This document shows positions 50,301-59,227 of a stretch of 64,000 nucleotides of DNA, piece after piece. Under the pieces are notes generated by a model. That model saw only the letters and a program-made list of their open reading frames with translations, was not told the DNA's origin and made no database searches. Within the stretch, counting starts at the first letter, position 1. Each line of letters opens with the position of its first letter. Where the stretch lies: assembly GCA_964057225.1 (NCBI GenBank), contig OZ059898.1:9858001-9922000 (forward strand), read 5' to 3'. This stretch comes from Auanema rhodensis. Taxonomy: Eukaryota; Nematoda; Chromadorea; Rhabditida; Rhabditidae. A program made the translations under genes and the position numbers.

Positions 50301-53138
50301 GATAAAAAGATAGGATTGTTCAAAGGACCAGTAGAACACAAGATACCACTACGAACGGATATGGATATGCCAAAGCCACGAATTTCACGTATACCTCTCG
50401 GGAGACAAGAAGAGGTAGAAAGACAAGTCCAAGAAATGCTCGAGCAAGGGATAATAGAACGATCGACATCTTTGTTCAACAGCCCTGTCGTTCTCGTTAA
50501 GAAAAAAGACGAAACATTCCGTTTCGTTACGGATTTCCGAGCCTTAAATAACGTTACAAGAAAACAAACATATGTGATTCCTAACATCTCTGATATCATT
50601 GACTTAGCGGCTGGATCACAATACTTTTCTAATTTTGATCTTGTTTCTGGCTTTTTCCAAATACCATTATTGAAGAAGGATAGACCACTCACATCCTTTA
50701 CCACCAATAGTGGGACTTATCAATACAGGAGAATGCCTATGGGATTATGTGGTGCGCCACATACCTTTCAAACAGCCGTGAGATATCTCCAAAGTAAATG
50801 TAAATGCCGACTATTTGTCTATTTGGACGATTTACTAGTCATATCAGACAGCGCAGAACAACACCTCGAAGACATCAAAGAAGTATTACTCGCTGTAGAA
50901 AGACTAGGATTTAAGATTAAACTCAAGAAATGTTCATTTGCAAGACCAGAAGTGAAATTTCTCGGACTCATTGTCGGAAGAGACGGAGTTAAGCCCGATC
51001 AACAGAAAGTTTCCGCCATCCGCGATTACCCTGCTCCTCAAACACCCACAGGAGTAAGAGCATTCTTAGGAATGGTCGGATTCTTTAGAAAATTTATTAA
51101 AGATTTTGCACATATAGCAAGTCCGCTGTATGACCTTACTAAGCTAGACGCAGACTTCAATTGGACTAGCGAATGTCAACGTTCACTAGATAAGCTAAAG
51201 GAACGACTAATCGAAGCACCGGTACTGAAACCACCACGATCAGACCGAACTTTCATCATTGAAAGTGATGGCAGCAACATCGCCATAGGCGCAGTATTAC
51301 TGCAGCCCGAAGATCCAAACGAACCATTCAAGAACTTACATCCAATTGCTTTCGCAAGTAGGAAATTAGTAAAAGCAGAACGTAACTATGCTCCCATAGA
51401 GATAGAAGCCTTAGGCTTAGTTTACGCTCTAGCACAGTTTCGAACATACATACTTGGATCACATTCAATTTGCATCACCGATCATCGCCCATTGACAAGC
51501 TTACTAACTAGAAGAGACCTATTTGGAAGACTAGCAAAGTTCCAATTGGTCATACAGGAATACGATATTGAGATCAAATATCGAGAAGGCAGATTAAACA
51601 AAGTCTGTGACGCACTCTCTAGATACATTGGAGATAAAGCTAACGATCCAAAGACGTCGAACAAGAAACAAAAGACGAATTCGAAAGAGAAAATTGAGAC
51701 ACAACAAGTAAATGTTGTGAAGTTACCAGAATTCAGCTCAATCCAACAAAATACTCCTTGGATCAAGAGAACAATAGCTGAGATTGAATACAGAACGAAG
51801 AAAAATATGATTCAAAATGATCGTTATTGTGTTATAAACAACTTACTCTACACAAAACCAAGCGTCAAAAGACCTCATCCAGCGTTAATATTGCCATCGG
51901 ATAGTGATATAATTAACAAAATCATTGAAGAATTTCATGAAGACCCAACAATCGGGGCGCATCAAGGAATCAACAAAACAAAAGAAGCCATAGTACGAAG
52001 ATTTTCCTGGACTAACATGCAGAACGACATAGCAAAATACGTAAAACAGTGCATCAAATGTGCACAACGAAAGAAAGATCCTCATGCTATGACCGTACAA
52101 CCGATGGGTCAATTTAACATACCATCAAAACCATTTGAGAGAATACATATGGATATCATGGGACCATTCCCAACATCAAAAAGGAACAACAGCTATGTCC
52201 TCACAATACAAGACTCTTTCTCCAAATGGGCTACAACTATCGCCATACCAACAATTGTTAGTGAAGTTGTCATTGATAGATTCCTCAGAAACTTTGTATA
52301 TGTCTATGGACCACCGAATCGCTTAATAACAGACCGCGGTTCCAACTTCCTATCAAGGAAATTTGAAGACATGTGCGAAAAACTCGGTATCAAACATGAA
52401 TCAACACTCCCACATCAGAAGAATTCCAATGGACAAGTAGAAAGACTTCATAGAACGTTAGAAGAAGGACTCACACATTATCTCAACGAAGATGTCACTG
52501 ATTGGGACATGTTTTTGCCAAAAATTACCTTTGCATTGAACACCACAACGCATGCAACCACAGGAATATCACCATACGTTGTACTATTCGGGAAAGAAAG
52601 CCGTTTGAGATTGGATAAAGATTTATACCCCGAAACAACTGAACCAAAGGAAATTTCAAAGGAGATTGAAAATATTGAGAAAATCCGAAGCAAACAGAAA
52701 ACAATCATTCAAGAAAATTTGGAAAAGCATCAAGAATTAGCAAAAAAGAAACATGATGCTCGATTACGCACTCACGAAAGAGATATACAAGAAGGAGACT
52801 GCGTTATGTTAGCTGTGAAAATGCACAAGCCAGGACAAAAGCTTCGGAAAGCTTATGATGGACCATTTGAAGTTATAAATGTGAAGGGAAACATGGTTCA
52901 AATCAAAAACCTTTTCGGAAAGATTCAAGACGTTCACAAGGACAATCTCAAATTATTTAATCGAGAAACAGATGACGGAATCGCACATAAGCCCAGTACA
53001 CGTACAGACAGCTCAGACGATGACAGCGATATCGAAATCATAGAGGTTATCAACGGAAACAACAACGAGGAAGACTCTTATGACGAACCAGAAGACCTTT
53101 CGGATACAAATTGGCTACCATCAAGAAAAAACCATTAA
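44370..53138 (+). CDS. E2 Gag-Env-protease-RT-RNase H-integrase polyprotein
   Basis: The frame is open from the stop at 44367-44369 to the stop at 53136-53138. Residue numbers here count from the GTG at 44433 (2901 residues). Order: Ser/Thr/Pro-rich N-terminus; Gag capsid (about 232-412); Asn/Gln/Arg-rich nucleocapsid-like region (about 440-557); Env-like glycoprotein (about 561-1660); protease with DSG at 1687-1689; RT with YLDD at 2130-2133; RNase H with ESDGS (Asp 2279); integrase HHCC (H2502, H2510, C2540, C2543) and DDE (D2574, D2634, E2670, D-35-E spacing). The first ATG is codon 232 (45126). The upstream region is conserved with E1 in the same frame, so the true start is unresolved: spliced exon, non-AUG codon, or 45126. 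No stop or frameshift separates Gag, Env and Pol. Confidence 0.95.
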   Translation, partial: RLNIPHVTKHSRFFQTKSSSKVAKRFHSAVPISTHFDSQDSAPFTRSRARAQDVAILEEEQKVDKKPDNFLIPTTDSVSPTEQLGDPDYVPTIEEELSIIVEEQTPITPKKVRSSNSNKNKKNQNISDASLSLSLTEPTDSPLLSKTSSAGGLSSLRNIVTDLFNLSPKDKTFNTKRKSRYSSVPNINISPIQPPAPNTSIHQTSTPILTTTDSLPKAPNRPIPSTQTTPILETPPITGRTIKIPSTRTNNIMTEAVSSLPGAGKTTIAQALLSPYCPTYDGSRNFRDFTGKFNLFANAIGLVIPERLALLPLLLKNEAAEEAYRQVPEQLKTTGSWNDLIRALTSKLCPEYNQDPALINLQNTTQGELTIDAYAQALRTMALSAFASDDPHKDQILRSTFLRGLKNSLKPAVIRAKPKSFTEAIEAARWEESIVNQTTDTQSMLVNAVNKALAPFARNDERRDSQTFNRNYQRDNQMIRNNQNYQNNQNYQNYQKNKNFSNFNNNRNRYGSFANNNRRTNYNEQDNRQSSSDWHQRNYNFRHNNQRGRFNNNNGQRRVQFKNPRDNSRGRDRSSTRINSVTLSPLTLTVIMAITTAIFLPCASTYQICTRATGGALLMPPTIRKCRLTEKNHVLRTEVHLYTRNHTAHEWDAWRCSEEVHKLCVRDLLFLRDTNRTINRIQPIGERECRQAIRDRKWNNIELQRIDSITQATPEPSYDPARAFNRDACEERSRLILERGVMTRMPDDTILSNLILNTEGCNAHHGNCESSTSIIIWDPQTTASRCNYIDMHTYDAIISQDTILIPSTQSALILSSKPTPKPISSCFRQPAFHTTSGNYIILPKFPNDNNITTLIEREFKKLPFKRPKRAVTEGCSFPLDQDRINEVEDYETVLLHVCPYTFLRPLMSNPGITSIIPIIKGRRLVDPTYSLKAWITSHKKKFEFFFRIQINEHSVRHFLKQYDFSDKKEALLYYIAQRELAITTKAAISYLTSEQLLEQISDRLTVIEFDEIIRKKEGSYRERIESIALNLTNTPVIIEEGLTVPSRQEVLQTFIQMPPIRKRILTDEEEKKSEFIKATINLLRELKTLTTVRWNKTAAFIDDRKFIKLPASRQFMPNTDKLFYDRKNNYGIPIGPHPKLIKPSNLSKKLLLEIFLPLLNNVKTPYTSSRITQEQLQILMAEKNETNFRQIATRTSSVAAGGAASGAVVTPVQPLIEQKGTIQSVTTIQPHITNNPHTNATTTTRAPSWRQQPSTTAPHTTAATTARTTTSTARSPTTTRSYAIYKDAQIPKIQETTEASPTLIRKNRASSTPSVETSNLVEANARYIATKIDSVQEFRQNISNKIAQDHLQYATTMIQEELQKHFEESYESICEIQNRYLELWKSILQIEPTIAMRTILGREDIAARFVGNEILHIHVCPTVLEKTIYHNHTVNGTCYLETPVWTQDGQLLFAAPGSKDLLPHGKEISCDHVPRDIWSSEGEWKGINGTADVNLVSMWDGLHHEKITPLKFTGAHLYTNLSSRVYSMTTAIAYGASLASIRQNHVLHTIHNDPKISATFSVLKKSSDYISKAQEFTKSTWKSFIDTIAGTIERTLITIGAITLFTIILFVIGFIVKIYFFKPVGIPVMHIALKDHDSDLPTYEETLELVSHPDQPIPRHIMKQYYPSMLTFIPIALPLVCTISKKKDQALPLLWMTVNDRLILTLWDSGSSVSYIRISTLHYLALNDFVKKNTLRATTANGSEFVFIGTIDLTVEIAGYEIDHTFFISDDKDCPSPALIGLDFMKTLDCQNIGMKLRPYKRTLEIGNHVVPLASGINGDINRISKTVNLITLEPRSLLPRQVFNFQVQLENPIGEDLIAMIKPNDSTPLSPRYDTAFRDVNSINIQFRNNSKEFIEIPAGTVIAEAEIGSIPDYEIFSTEQQYDYIPPEADWEGKLPHFPGDFMKELDLKEADLTQRQKDELRNIIRQRKKAFLNEDKKIGLFKGPVEHKIPLRTDMDMPKPRISRIPLGRQEEVERQVQEMLEQGIIERSTSLFNSPVVLVKKKDETFRFVTDFRALNNVTRKQTYVIPNISDIIDLAAGSQYFSNFDLVSGFFQIPLLKKDRPLTSFTTNSGTYQYRRMPMGLCGAPHTFQTAVRYLQSKCKCRLFVYLDDLLVISDSAEQHLEDIKEVLLAVERLGFKIKLKKCSFARPEVKFLGLIVGRDGVKPDQQKVSAIRDYPAPQTPTGVRAFLGMVGFFRKFIKDFAHIASPLYDLTKLDADFNWTSECQRSLDKLKERLIEAPVLKPPRSDRTFIIESDGSNIAIGAVLLQPEDPNEPFKNLHPIAFASRKLVKAERNYAPIEIEALGLVYALAQFRTYILGSHSICITDHRPLTSLLTRRDLFGRLAKFQLVIQEYDIEIKYREGRLNKVCDALSRYIGDKANDPKTSNKKQKTNSKEKIETQQVNVVKLPEFSSIQQNTPWIKRTIAEIEYRTKKNMIQNDRYCVINNLLYTKPSVKRPHPALILPSDSDIINKIIEEFHEDPTIGAHQGINKTKEAIVRRFSWTNMQNDIAKYVKQCIKCAQRKKDPHAMTVQPMGQFNIPSKPFERIHMDIMGPFPTSKRNNSYVLTIQDSFSKWATTIAIPTIVSEVVIDRFLRNFVYVYGPPNRLITDRGSNFLSRKFEDMCEKLGIKHESTLPHQKNSNGQVERLHRTLEEGLTHYLNEDVTDWDMFLPKITFALNTTTHATTGISPYVVLFGKESRLRLDKDLYPETTEPKEISKEIENIEKIRSKQKTIIQENLEKHQELAKKKHDARLRTHERDIQEGDCVMLAVKMHKPGQKLRKAYDGPFEVINVKGNMVQIKNLFGKIQDVHKDNLKLFNRETDDGIAHKPSTRTDSSDDDSDIEIIEVINGNNNEEDSYDEPEDLSDTNWLPSRKNH
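45126..46103 (+). other. E2 Gag capsid and nucleocapsid-like region
   Basis: It begins at the first ATG, shared with E1 (MTE...LPGAGK). The capsid part has the Ty3/Gypsy retrotransposon-gag pattern with conserved GSRNFRDF, LLPLLLKNE and FLRGLKN. The C-terminal part (about 45750-46103) is rich in Asn, Gln, Arg and Tyr with NYQN repeats and has no CCHC zinc knuckle. RNA binding probably relies on basic and RG-rich sequence. Confidence 0.85.
46104..49410 (+). other. E2 Env-like glycoprotein domain between Gag and Pol
   Basis: Starts with a signal-peptide-like hydrophobic run (about residues 561-584) with internal ATG at 46143. The ectodomain has many Cys and N-glycosylation sequons (for example NHT and NRT). 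A furin-type site RPKR lies at residues 845-848 (46965-46976). A Thr/Ala/Arg-rich mucin-like stretch follows (about 1203-1266), then a long helical block highly similar to E1 (about 1327-1393), a transmembrane helix (about 1574-1600) and a tail with PTYE at 1620-1623. I cannot name the glycoprotein family. In known retroviruses and errantiviruses env lies after pol, usually as a separate reading frame reached by splicing. Confidence 0.78.
49450..49760 (+). other. E2 aspartic protease domain
   Basis: The WDSGSS active site is at 49488-49505 and the flap/second-half motif ALIGLDFM follows near 49700. Complete, in contrast to E1. It would cut Gag and Pol parts on the cytosolic side. Confidence 0.9.
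50330..51060 (+). other. E2 reverse transcriptase domain
   Basis: The Gypsy-type blocks are in order: fingers motif with RIPLG, VKKKDE, FVTDFRALN, FSNFDLVSGF, MPMGLCGAP, and YLDD at 50820-50831. RNase H follows with the catalytic Asp of ESDGS at 51267-51269. Confidence 0.95.
51930..52720 (+). other. E2 integrase domain
   Basis: Zinc-binding HHCC residues at 51936, 51960, 52050 and 52059. Catalytic Asp at 52152, Asp at 52332 and Glu at 52440, with 35 residues between the last two. A basic C-terminal part and an acidic tail follow; no chromodomain recognised. Confidence 0.95.
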
Positions 53139-53860
53139 CTCATGAGATTTTATTGTAAATTGTTTTGTAATAACTTTCTTTAAAGTAATACTAGAACACA
53201 AATTTTGTAACGACTCCTCTAAAACAAGTCACTCTTAAGTCAAAAAGTAAACTAGAGCATAATGAACACGGGAAATGTGAGAAAATAATTCTTTTATCAT
53301 ATAGTTCGAACCTTCCTAATTTCAACTAACTTCCCCATACTAGATGAGATGAAAAATGAAAGACATAGTTTGCAACAATATCTGAGCAACAGTCTTCACT
53401 TGAGTAATCAATGACTCAATTTGGAAGTTATTTGGTATTACGCAAAACTTTTCTTTTTTTTCTAAACTCACACAAATTGAAACAAACAACCGAGCTCTAG
53501 CAAAAAAATAGTTAACTTTTTATCTACACTTGTTGGAGCGTTATGCTTAAAAACTTTTTATCTACACTTGTTGGAGCGTTATGCTTAAAAACCTTTTTTT
53601 TTATTATTTTATAAGCACGTTCGCCAATAAAACATAGTCTAGTATTCGTTAAAGAGGGTTAAAACTTTCATAATTTGGTTAAAAAAATTTTTTTAAATTC
53701 TTTTCAGATACTGATGTTTTATATTGTATTATGTTCATATTATAAGAATTTTACGTAAAATATTGTATTGTAACATGTACTTTAATACACACATTAACCC
53801 TTCTGCTACAGTTAATCAAGTCAAAACTTTTGATTGTCGCGAGGCCGCGACATAAACTCG
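53139..53860 (+). other. E2 3' untranslated region
   Basis: AT-rich stretch between the polyprotein stop and the purine tract with no convincing frame. No env follows pol here, which confirms that the only glycoprotein is the internal one. Confidence 0.8.
53514..53589 (+). repeat. 38-bp direct repeat, two copies, in E2 3' region
   Basis: AACTTTTTATCTACACTTG starts at 53514 and again at 53552, and the units are the same through TTATGCTTAA. Confidence 0.9.
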
Positions 53861-53870
53861 AAAAAGGGCA
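53861..53870 (+). promoter_or_regulatory. E2 polypurine tract
   Basis: AAAAAGGGCA lies directly before the 3' LTR start CGTTCC, the expected place for plus-strand priming. Confidence 0.75.
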
Positions 53871-54228
53871 CGTTCCATTCGGATGATCAATGCATTACAT
53901 TCATATGACGAAGCTGTAGCAGGCGGGTTAGAGTCAGAGAATGCGAGACTGAGAGAAGACGACCCGCCCTTTTCCATATTACAACACTTCAGCTTTGCCT
54001 CAGGGACGATCATGGATGGTTGGTCGTTCTCTCTCTGTTCTCTATTAGTTTAACCTTTACTTAGTTATATGTATCTTATTGTAATCACGTAGATATAATA
54101 AACCAATCTTTCTCGAGTCTTATGTTTATCCTTATGCTCCATGTTTAACCGCTACATCTGGAATACTACCACGCTCATCTTGTAGACTCCATTGGTCTGT
54201 AAGATCGACGCGGGAGCATAACGGAACG
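53871..54228 (+). repeat. E2 3' LTR, 358 bp
   Basis: Identical by eye to the 5' LTR over its full length. AATAAA at 54097-54102. Followed by AAAT of the target duplication. Confidence 0.96.
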
Positions 54229-54232
54229 AAAT
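54229..54232. repeat. E2 target-site duplication, right (AAAT)
   Basis: Direct repeat of 42563-42566 at the other edge of the element. Confidence 0.93.
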
Positions 54233-55025
54233 TCCAAAAACAGTAGAATAAAATTGAGAAAGCAACATAAACAGTTGAACGATTTGAAGAGAATTGTAAG
54301 TTTAAGAAAAGAATTAAAGTTTAGCTTTGTCTACTATTAACTGATTATCGGCTGAAATATGGTGACAGTTTTTTATTAAAAGTTTCCATGATTAAGATTA
54401 AACAAAGAAAAAAAAATCAAAGAGAAACACTTCTTGTTTACTTATTTGATTATAACACTTGAAATTCCAACAAAAGTAAAGTAAAACTGTTAAAGCGAGT
54501 AAAACTGTTGAACGATTTGAAGACAATTGTAAGTTGAAGAAAAAAATTAAAGTTTAGCTCTCTCTACTATTAACTGAATGTCGGCTGAAATAAGGTAACA
54601 GTTTTTATTAAAAGTTTCCATGATTTAGATTAAACAAAGAAAAAAAATCAAAGAGAAACACTTCTTGTTTACTAATTTGATTATAACACTTGAAATTCCA
54701 ACAAAAGTAAAGTAAAACTGTTAAAGCGAGTAAAACTGTTGAACAATTTGAAGACAATTGTAAGTTGAAAAAAAAAATTAAAGTTTAGCTCTCTCTACTA
54801 TTAACTGAATGTCGGCTAAAATATGATAACAGTTTTTATTAAAAGTTTCCATGATTAAGATTAAACAAAGAAAAAAAATCAAAGAGAAACACTTCTTGTT
54901 TACTAATTTGATTATAACACTTGAAAATCCAACAAAAGTAAAATAAAACTGTGAAAGCGGGTAAAACTGTTGAACTAAAACAGTCTTTATAAAATATAAA
55001 TGATATATTTTTATAAAAGTGAAGT

Positions 55026-55096
55026 TGCATCGGCCGGCAATCGAACCCGGGTCGCCCGCGTGGCAGGCGAGCATTCTACCACTGAACCACCGATGC
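55026..55096 (-). tRNA. tRNA-Gly-GCC: tRNA-Gly (GCC), copy 35, C61G
   Basis: C61G gives a G-G clash at the T-loop-closing pair 53-61 and changes the last B-box positions. Likely impaired. Confidence 0.8.
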
Positions 55097-55889
55097 TTCC
55101 AAAATGTTAGATTGTTTCCGAAAAATTATGAAAAGTCAAGTTCTACTGATTTGAAGAGAATTGTAAGTTTTAGAAAAGAATTGAAGTTCAGCTATCTCTA
55201 CTATTAACTGATTATCGGCTAAAATAAGGTAACAGTTTTTATTGAAAGTTTCCATGATTAAGATTAAACAAAGAAAAAAAATCAAAGAGAAACACTTCTT
55301 GTTTACTTATTTAATTATAATACTTGAAATTCCAAAAACAGTAGAATAAAATAGAGAAAGCGACGAAAAAAGTTGAACGATTTGAAGAGAATTGTAAGTT
55401 TTAGAAAAGAATTAAAGTTCAGCTATCTCTACTATTAACTGATTATCGGCTAAAATAAGGTAACAGTTTTTATTGAAAGTTTCCATGATTAAGATTAAAC
55501 AAAGAAAAAAATCAAAGAGAAACACTTCTTGTTTACTTACTTGATTATAATACTTGAAATTCCAAAAACAGTAAAATAAAATTGAAAAAGCGACAAAAAC
55601 AGTTGAACGATTTGAAGACAATTGTAAGTTGAAGAATAAAATTAAAGTTTAGCTCTCTCTACTATTAACTGAATGTCGGCTAAAATATGGTAACAGTTTT
55701 TATTAAAAGTTTCCATGATTAAGATTAAACAAAGAAAAAAAATCAAAGAGAAACACTTCTTGTTTACTAATTTGATTATAACACTTGAAATTCCAAAAAA
55801 AGTAAAATAAAACTGTGAAAGCGGGTAAAACTGTTGAACTAAAACAGTCTTTATAAAATATAAATGATATATTTTTATAAAAGTGAAGT

Positions 55890-55960
55890 TGCATCGGCCG
55901 GGAATCGAACCCGGGTCGCCCGCGTGGCAGGCGAGCATTCTACCACTGAACCACCGATGC
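55890..55960 (-). tRNA. tRNA-Gly-GCC: tRNA-Gly (GCC), copy 36, consensus
   Basis: Identical to consensus. Confidence 0.97.
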
Positions 55961-56982
55961 TTCGAAAATGTTAGATTGTTTCCGAAAAATTATGAAAAGT
56001 CAAGTTCTACTGATTTGAAGAGAATTGTAAGTTTTAGAAAATAATTAAAAATTAGTTCTCTCTACTATTAACTGATTGTCGGCTAAAATATGGTAACAGT
56101 TTTTATAAAAAGTTTCCATGATTAGGATTAAACAAAAAAAAGAATTAAAGAGAAACACTTTTTGTTTACTTATTTGATTATAATACTTGAAATTCCAAAA
56201 ACAGTAGAATAAAATTGAGAAATCGACAAAAACAGTTGAACGATTTGAAGAGAATTGTAAGTTTTAGAAAAGAATTAAAGTTCAGCTATCTCTACTATTA
56301 ACTGACTATCGGCTAGAATAAGGTAACAGTTTTTATTGAAAGTTTCCATGATTAAGATTGAACAAAAAAAAATTAGAGAGAAACACTTCTTGTTTACTTA
56401 CTTGATTATAATACTTGAAATTCCAAAAACAGTAAAATAAAATTGAGAAAGCGACAAAAACAGTTGAACGATTTGAAGACAATTGTAAGTTTAAGAAAAG
56501 AATTAAAGTTTAGCTTTGTCTACTATTAACTGATTATCGGCTGAAATATGGTGACAGTTTTTTTTTAAAAGTTTCCATGATTAAGATTAAACAAAGAAAA
56601 AAAATCAAAGAGAAACACTTCTTGTTTACTAATTTGATTATAACACTTGAAATTCCAACAAAAGTAAAGTAAAACTGTTAAAGCGAGTAAAACTGTTGAA
56701 CAATTTGAAGACAATTGTAAGTTGAAAAAAAAAATTAAAGTTTAGCTCTCTCTACTATTAACTGAATGTCGGCTAAAATATGGTAACAGTTTTTATTAAA
56801 AGTTTCCATGATTAAGATTAAACAAAGAAAAAAAATCAAAGAGAAACACTTCTTGTTTACTAATTTGATTATAACACTTGAAATTCCAAAAAAAGTAAAA
56901 TAAAACTGTGAAAGCGGGTAAAACTGTTGAACTAAAACAGTCTTTATAAAATATAAATGATATATTTTTATAAAAGTGAAGT

Positions 56983-57053
56983 TGCATCGGCCGGGAATCG
57001 AACCCGGGTCGCCCGCGTGGCAGGCGAGCATTCTACCACTGAACCACCGATGC
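56983..57053 (-). tRNA. tRNA-Gly-GCC: tRNA-Gly (GCC), copy 37, consensus
   Basis: Identical to consensus; spacing 1093 bp. Confidence 0.97.
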
Positions 57054-57848
57054 TTCGAAAATGTTAGATTGTTTCCGAAAAATTATGAAAAGTCAAGTTC
57101 TACTGATTTGAAGAGAATTGTAAGTTTTAGAAAATAATTAAAAATTAGTTCTCTCTACTATTAACTGATTGTCGGCTAAAATATGGTAACAGTTTTTATA
57201 AAAAGTTTCCATGATTAGGATTAAACAAAAAAAAGAATTAAAGAGAAACACTTTTTGTTTACTTATTTGATTATAATACTTGAAATTCCAAAAACAGTAG
57301 AATAAAATTGAGAAATCGACAAAAACAGTTGAACGATTTGAAGAGAATTGTAAGTTCAAGAAAAGAATTAAAGTTTAGCTTTGTCTACTATTAACTGATT
57401 ATCGGCTGAAATATGGTGACAGTTTTTTATTAAAAGTTTCCATGATTAAGATTAAACAAAGAAAAAAAAATCAAAGAGAAACACTTCTTGTTTACTTATT
57501 TGATTATAACACTTGAAATTCCAACAAAAGTAAAGTAAAACTGTTAAAGCGAGTAAAACTGTTGAACGATTTGAAGACAATTGTAAGTTGAAGAAAAAAA
57601 TTAAAGTTTAGCTCTCTCTACTATTAACTGAATGTCGGCTGAAATAAGGTAACAGTTTTTTTTAAAAGTTTCCATGATTTAGATTAAACAAAGAAAAAAA
57701 ATCAAAGAGAAATACTTCTTGTTTACTTATTTGATTATAACACTTGAAAATCCAACAAAAGTAAAATAAAACTGTGAAAGCGGGTAAAACTGTTGAACTA
57801 AAACAGTCTTTATAAAATATAAATGATATATTTTTATAAAAGTGAAGT

Positions 57849-57919
57849 TGCATCGGCCGGGAATCGAACCCGGGTCGCCCGCGTGGCAGGCGAGCATTCT
57901 ACCACTGAACCACCGATGC
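57849..57919 (-). tRNA. tRNA-Gly-GCC: tRNA-Gly (GCC), copy 38, consensus
   Basis: Identical to consensus; spacing 866 bp. Confidence 0.97.
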
Positions 57920-58712
57920 TTCGAAAATGTTAGATTGTTTCCGAAAAATTATGAAAAGTCAAGTTCTACTGATTTGAAGAGAATTGTAAGTTTTAGAAAA
58001 GAATTGAAGTTCAGCTATCTCTACTATTAACTGATTATCGGCTAAAATAAGGTAACAGTTTTTATTGAAAGTTTCCATGATTAAGATTAAACAAAGAAAA
58101 AAAATCAAAGAGAAACACTTCTTGTTTACTTATTTAATTATAATACTTGAAATTCCAAAAACAGTAGAATAAAATAGAGAAAGCGACGAAAAAAGTTGAA
58201 CGATTTGAAGAGAATTGTAAGTTTTAGAAAAGAATTAAAGTTCAGCTATCTCTACTATTAACTGATTATCGGCTAAAATAAGGTAACAGTTTTTATTGAA
58301 AGTTTCCATGATTAAGATTAAACAAAGAAAAAAATCAAAGAGAAACACTTCTTGTTTACTTACTTGATTATAATACTTAAAATTCCAAAAACAGTAAAAT
58401 AAAATTGAAAAAGCGACAAAAACAGTTGAACGATTTGAAGACAATTGTAAGTTGAAGAATAAAATTAAAGTTTAGCTCTCTCTACTATTAACTGAATGTC
58501 GGCTAAAATATGGTAACAGTTTTTATTAAAAGTTTCCATGATTAAGATTAAACAAAGAAAAAAAATCAAAGAGAAACACTTCTTGTTTACTAATTTGATT
58601 ATAACACTTGAAATTCCAAAAAAAGTAAAATAAAACTGTGAAAGCGGGTAAAACTGTTGAACTAAAACAGTCTTTATAAAATATAAATGATATATTTTTA
58701 TAAAAGTGAAGT

Positions 58713-58783
58713 TGCATCGGCCGGGAATCGAACCCGGGTCGCCCGCGTGGCAGGCGAGCATTCTACCACTGAACCACCGATGC
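58713..58783 (-). tRNA. tRNA-Gly-GCC: tRNA-Gly (GCC), copy 39, consensus
   Basis: Identical to consensus; last copy before the E3 insertion. Confidence 0.97.
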
Positions 58784-58887
58784 TTCGAAAATGTTAGATT
58801 GTTTCCGAAAAATTATGAAAAGTCAAGTTCTACTGATTTGAAGAAAATTGTAAGTTTTAGAAAATAATTAAAAATTAGTTCTCTCTA

Positions 58888-59227
58888 CCGTTCCATATTG
58901 GTTCCTAGGGTTCCGGCTAGGTAACCATATGGACTTTAATAGTGTGAATGCCATTGTAAAAGTAACAGAGAGTAGAGAAAAAGAAGTTTATTCAGAATAT
59001 GGAAATACAATTATAAAAGCAAAATACAATAATCAAATAAATGAAACTACATGTTATGAGAAAGCCAACCTAGTTGCTTTCTCAGGGGTTTATATAGCAA
59101 AATATTAATTACAAATATAATTGAATTTATACAAAAAGTAGTTCAGGTCTAGTTTCTTATTGAATTCTATTAACCAAAAGTCGGTTGACGTTGTCAACCG
59201 CCTTCTTTATAAGACACGTATGGAACA
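58888..59227 (-). repeat. E3 3' LTR, about 340 bp
   Basis: Bounded by CGTTCCATA on the left and TATGGAACA on the right (plus strand), an inverted repeat matching the family ends. AATAAA on the minus strand at 58987-58992. The purine tract expected to its right is weak (ATAAGGCA on the minus strand). Confidence 0.8.

Larger units (their letters stand above)
42567..54228 (+). mobile_element. E2: complete Ty3/Gypsy endogenous retrovirus with internal Env
   Basis: 11,662 bp. Identical LTRs, tRNA-Gln primer-binding site, leader, one long uninterrupted coding frame, short 3' region, purine tract and 3' LTR, flanked by a 4-bp target duplication. Without it, the flanking tRNA genes would be 1097 bp apart, a normal spacing class. 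Identical LTRs mean a very recent insertion. All catalytic residues I can check in protease, reverse transcriptase, RNase H and integrase are present, so it looks autonomous. Confidence 0.97.
54229..58887. repeat. tRNA-Gly satellite array, right block
   Basis: Continuation of the array after E2, same orientation and monomer types, with five tRNA-Gly copies at spacings of 864, 1093, 866 and 864 bp. It stops abruptly at the E3 LTR within CTCTCTAC. Confidence 0.97.

Noticed and set aside
53816..54013. 65-codon frame in the E2 3' LTR
   Set aside because: Lies within LTR regulatory sequence and opposite to the element; no support.
57138..57359. 73-codon frame in the right satellite block
   Set aside because: Satellite sequence only, no start conservation.
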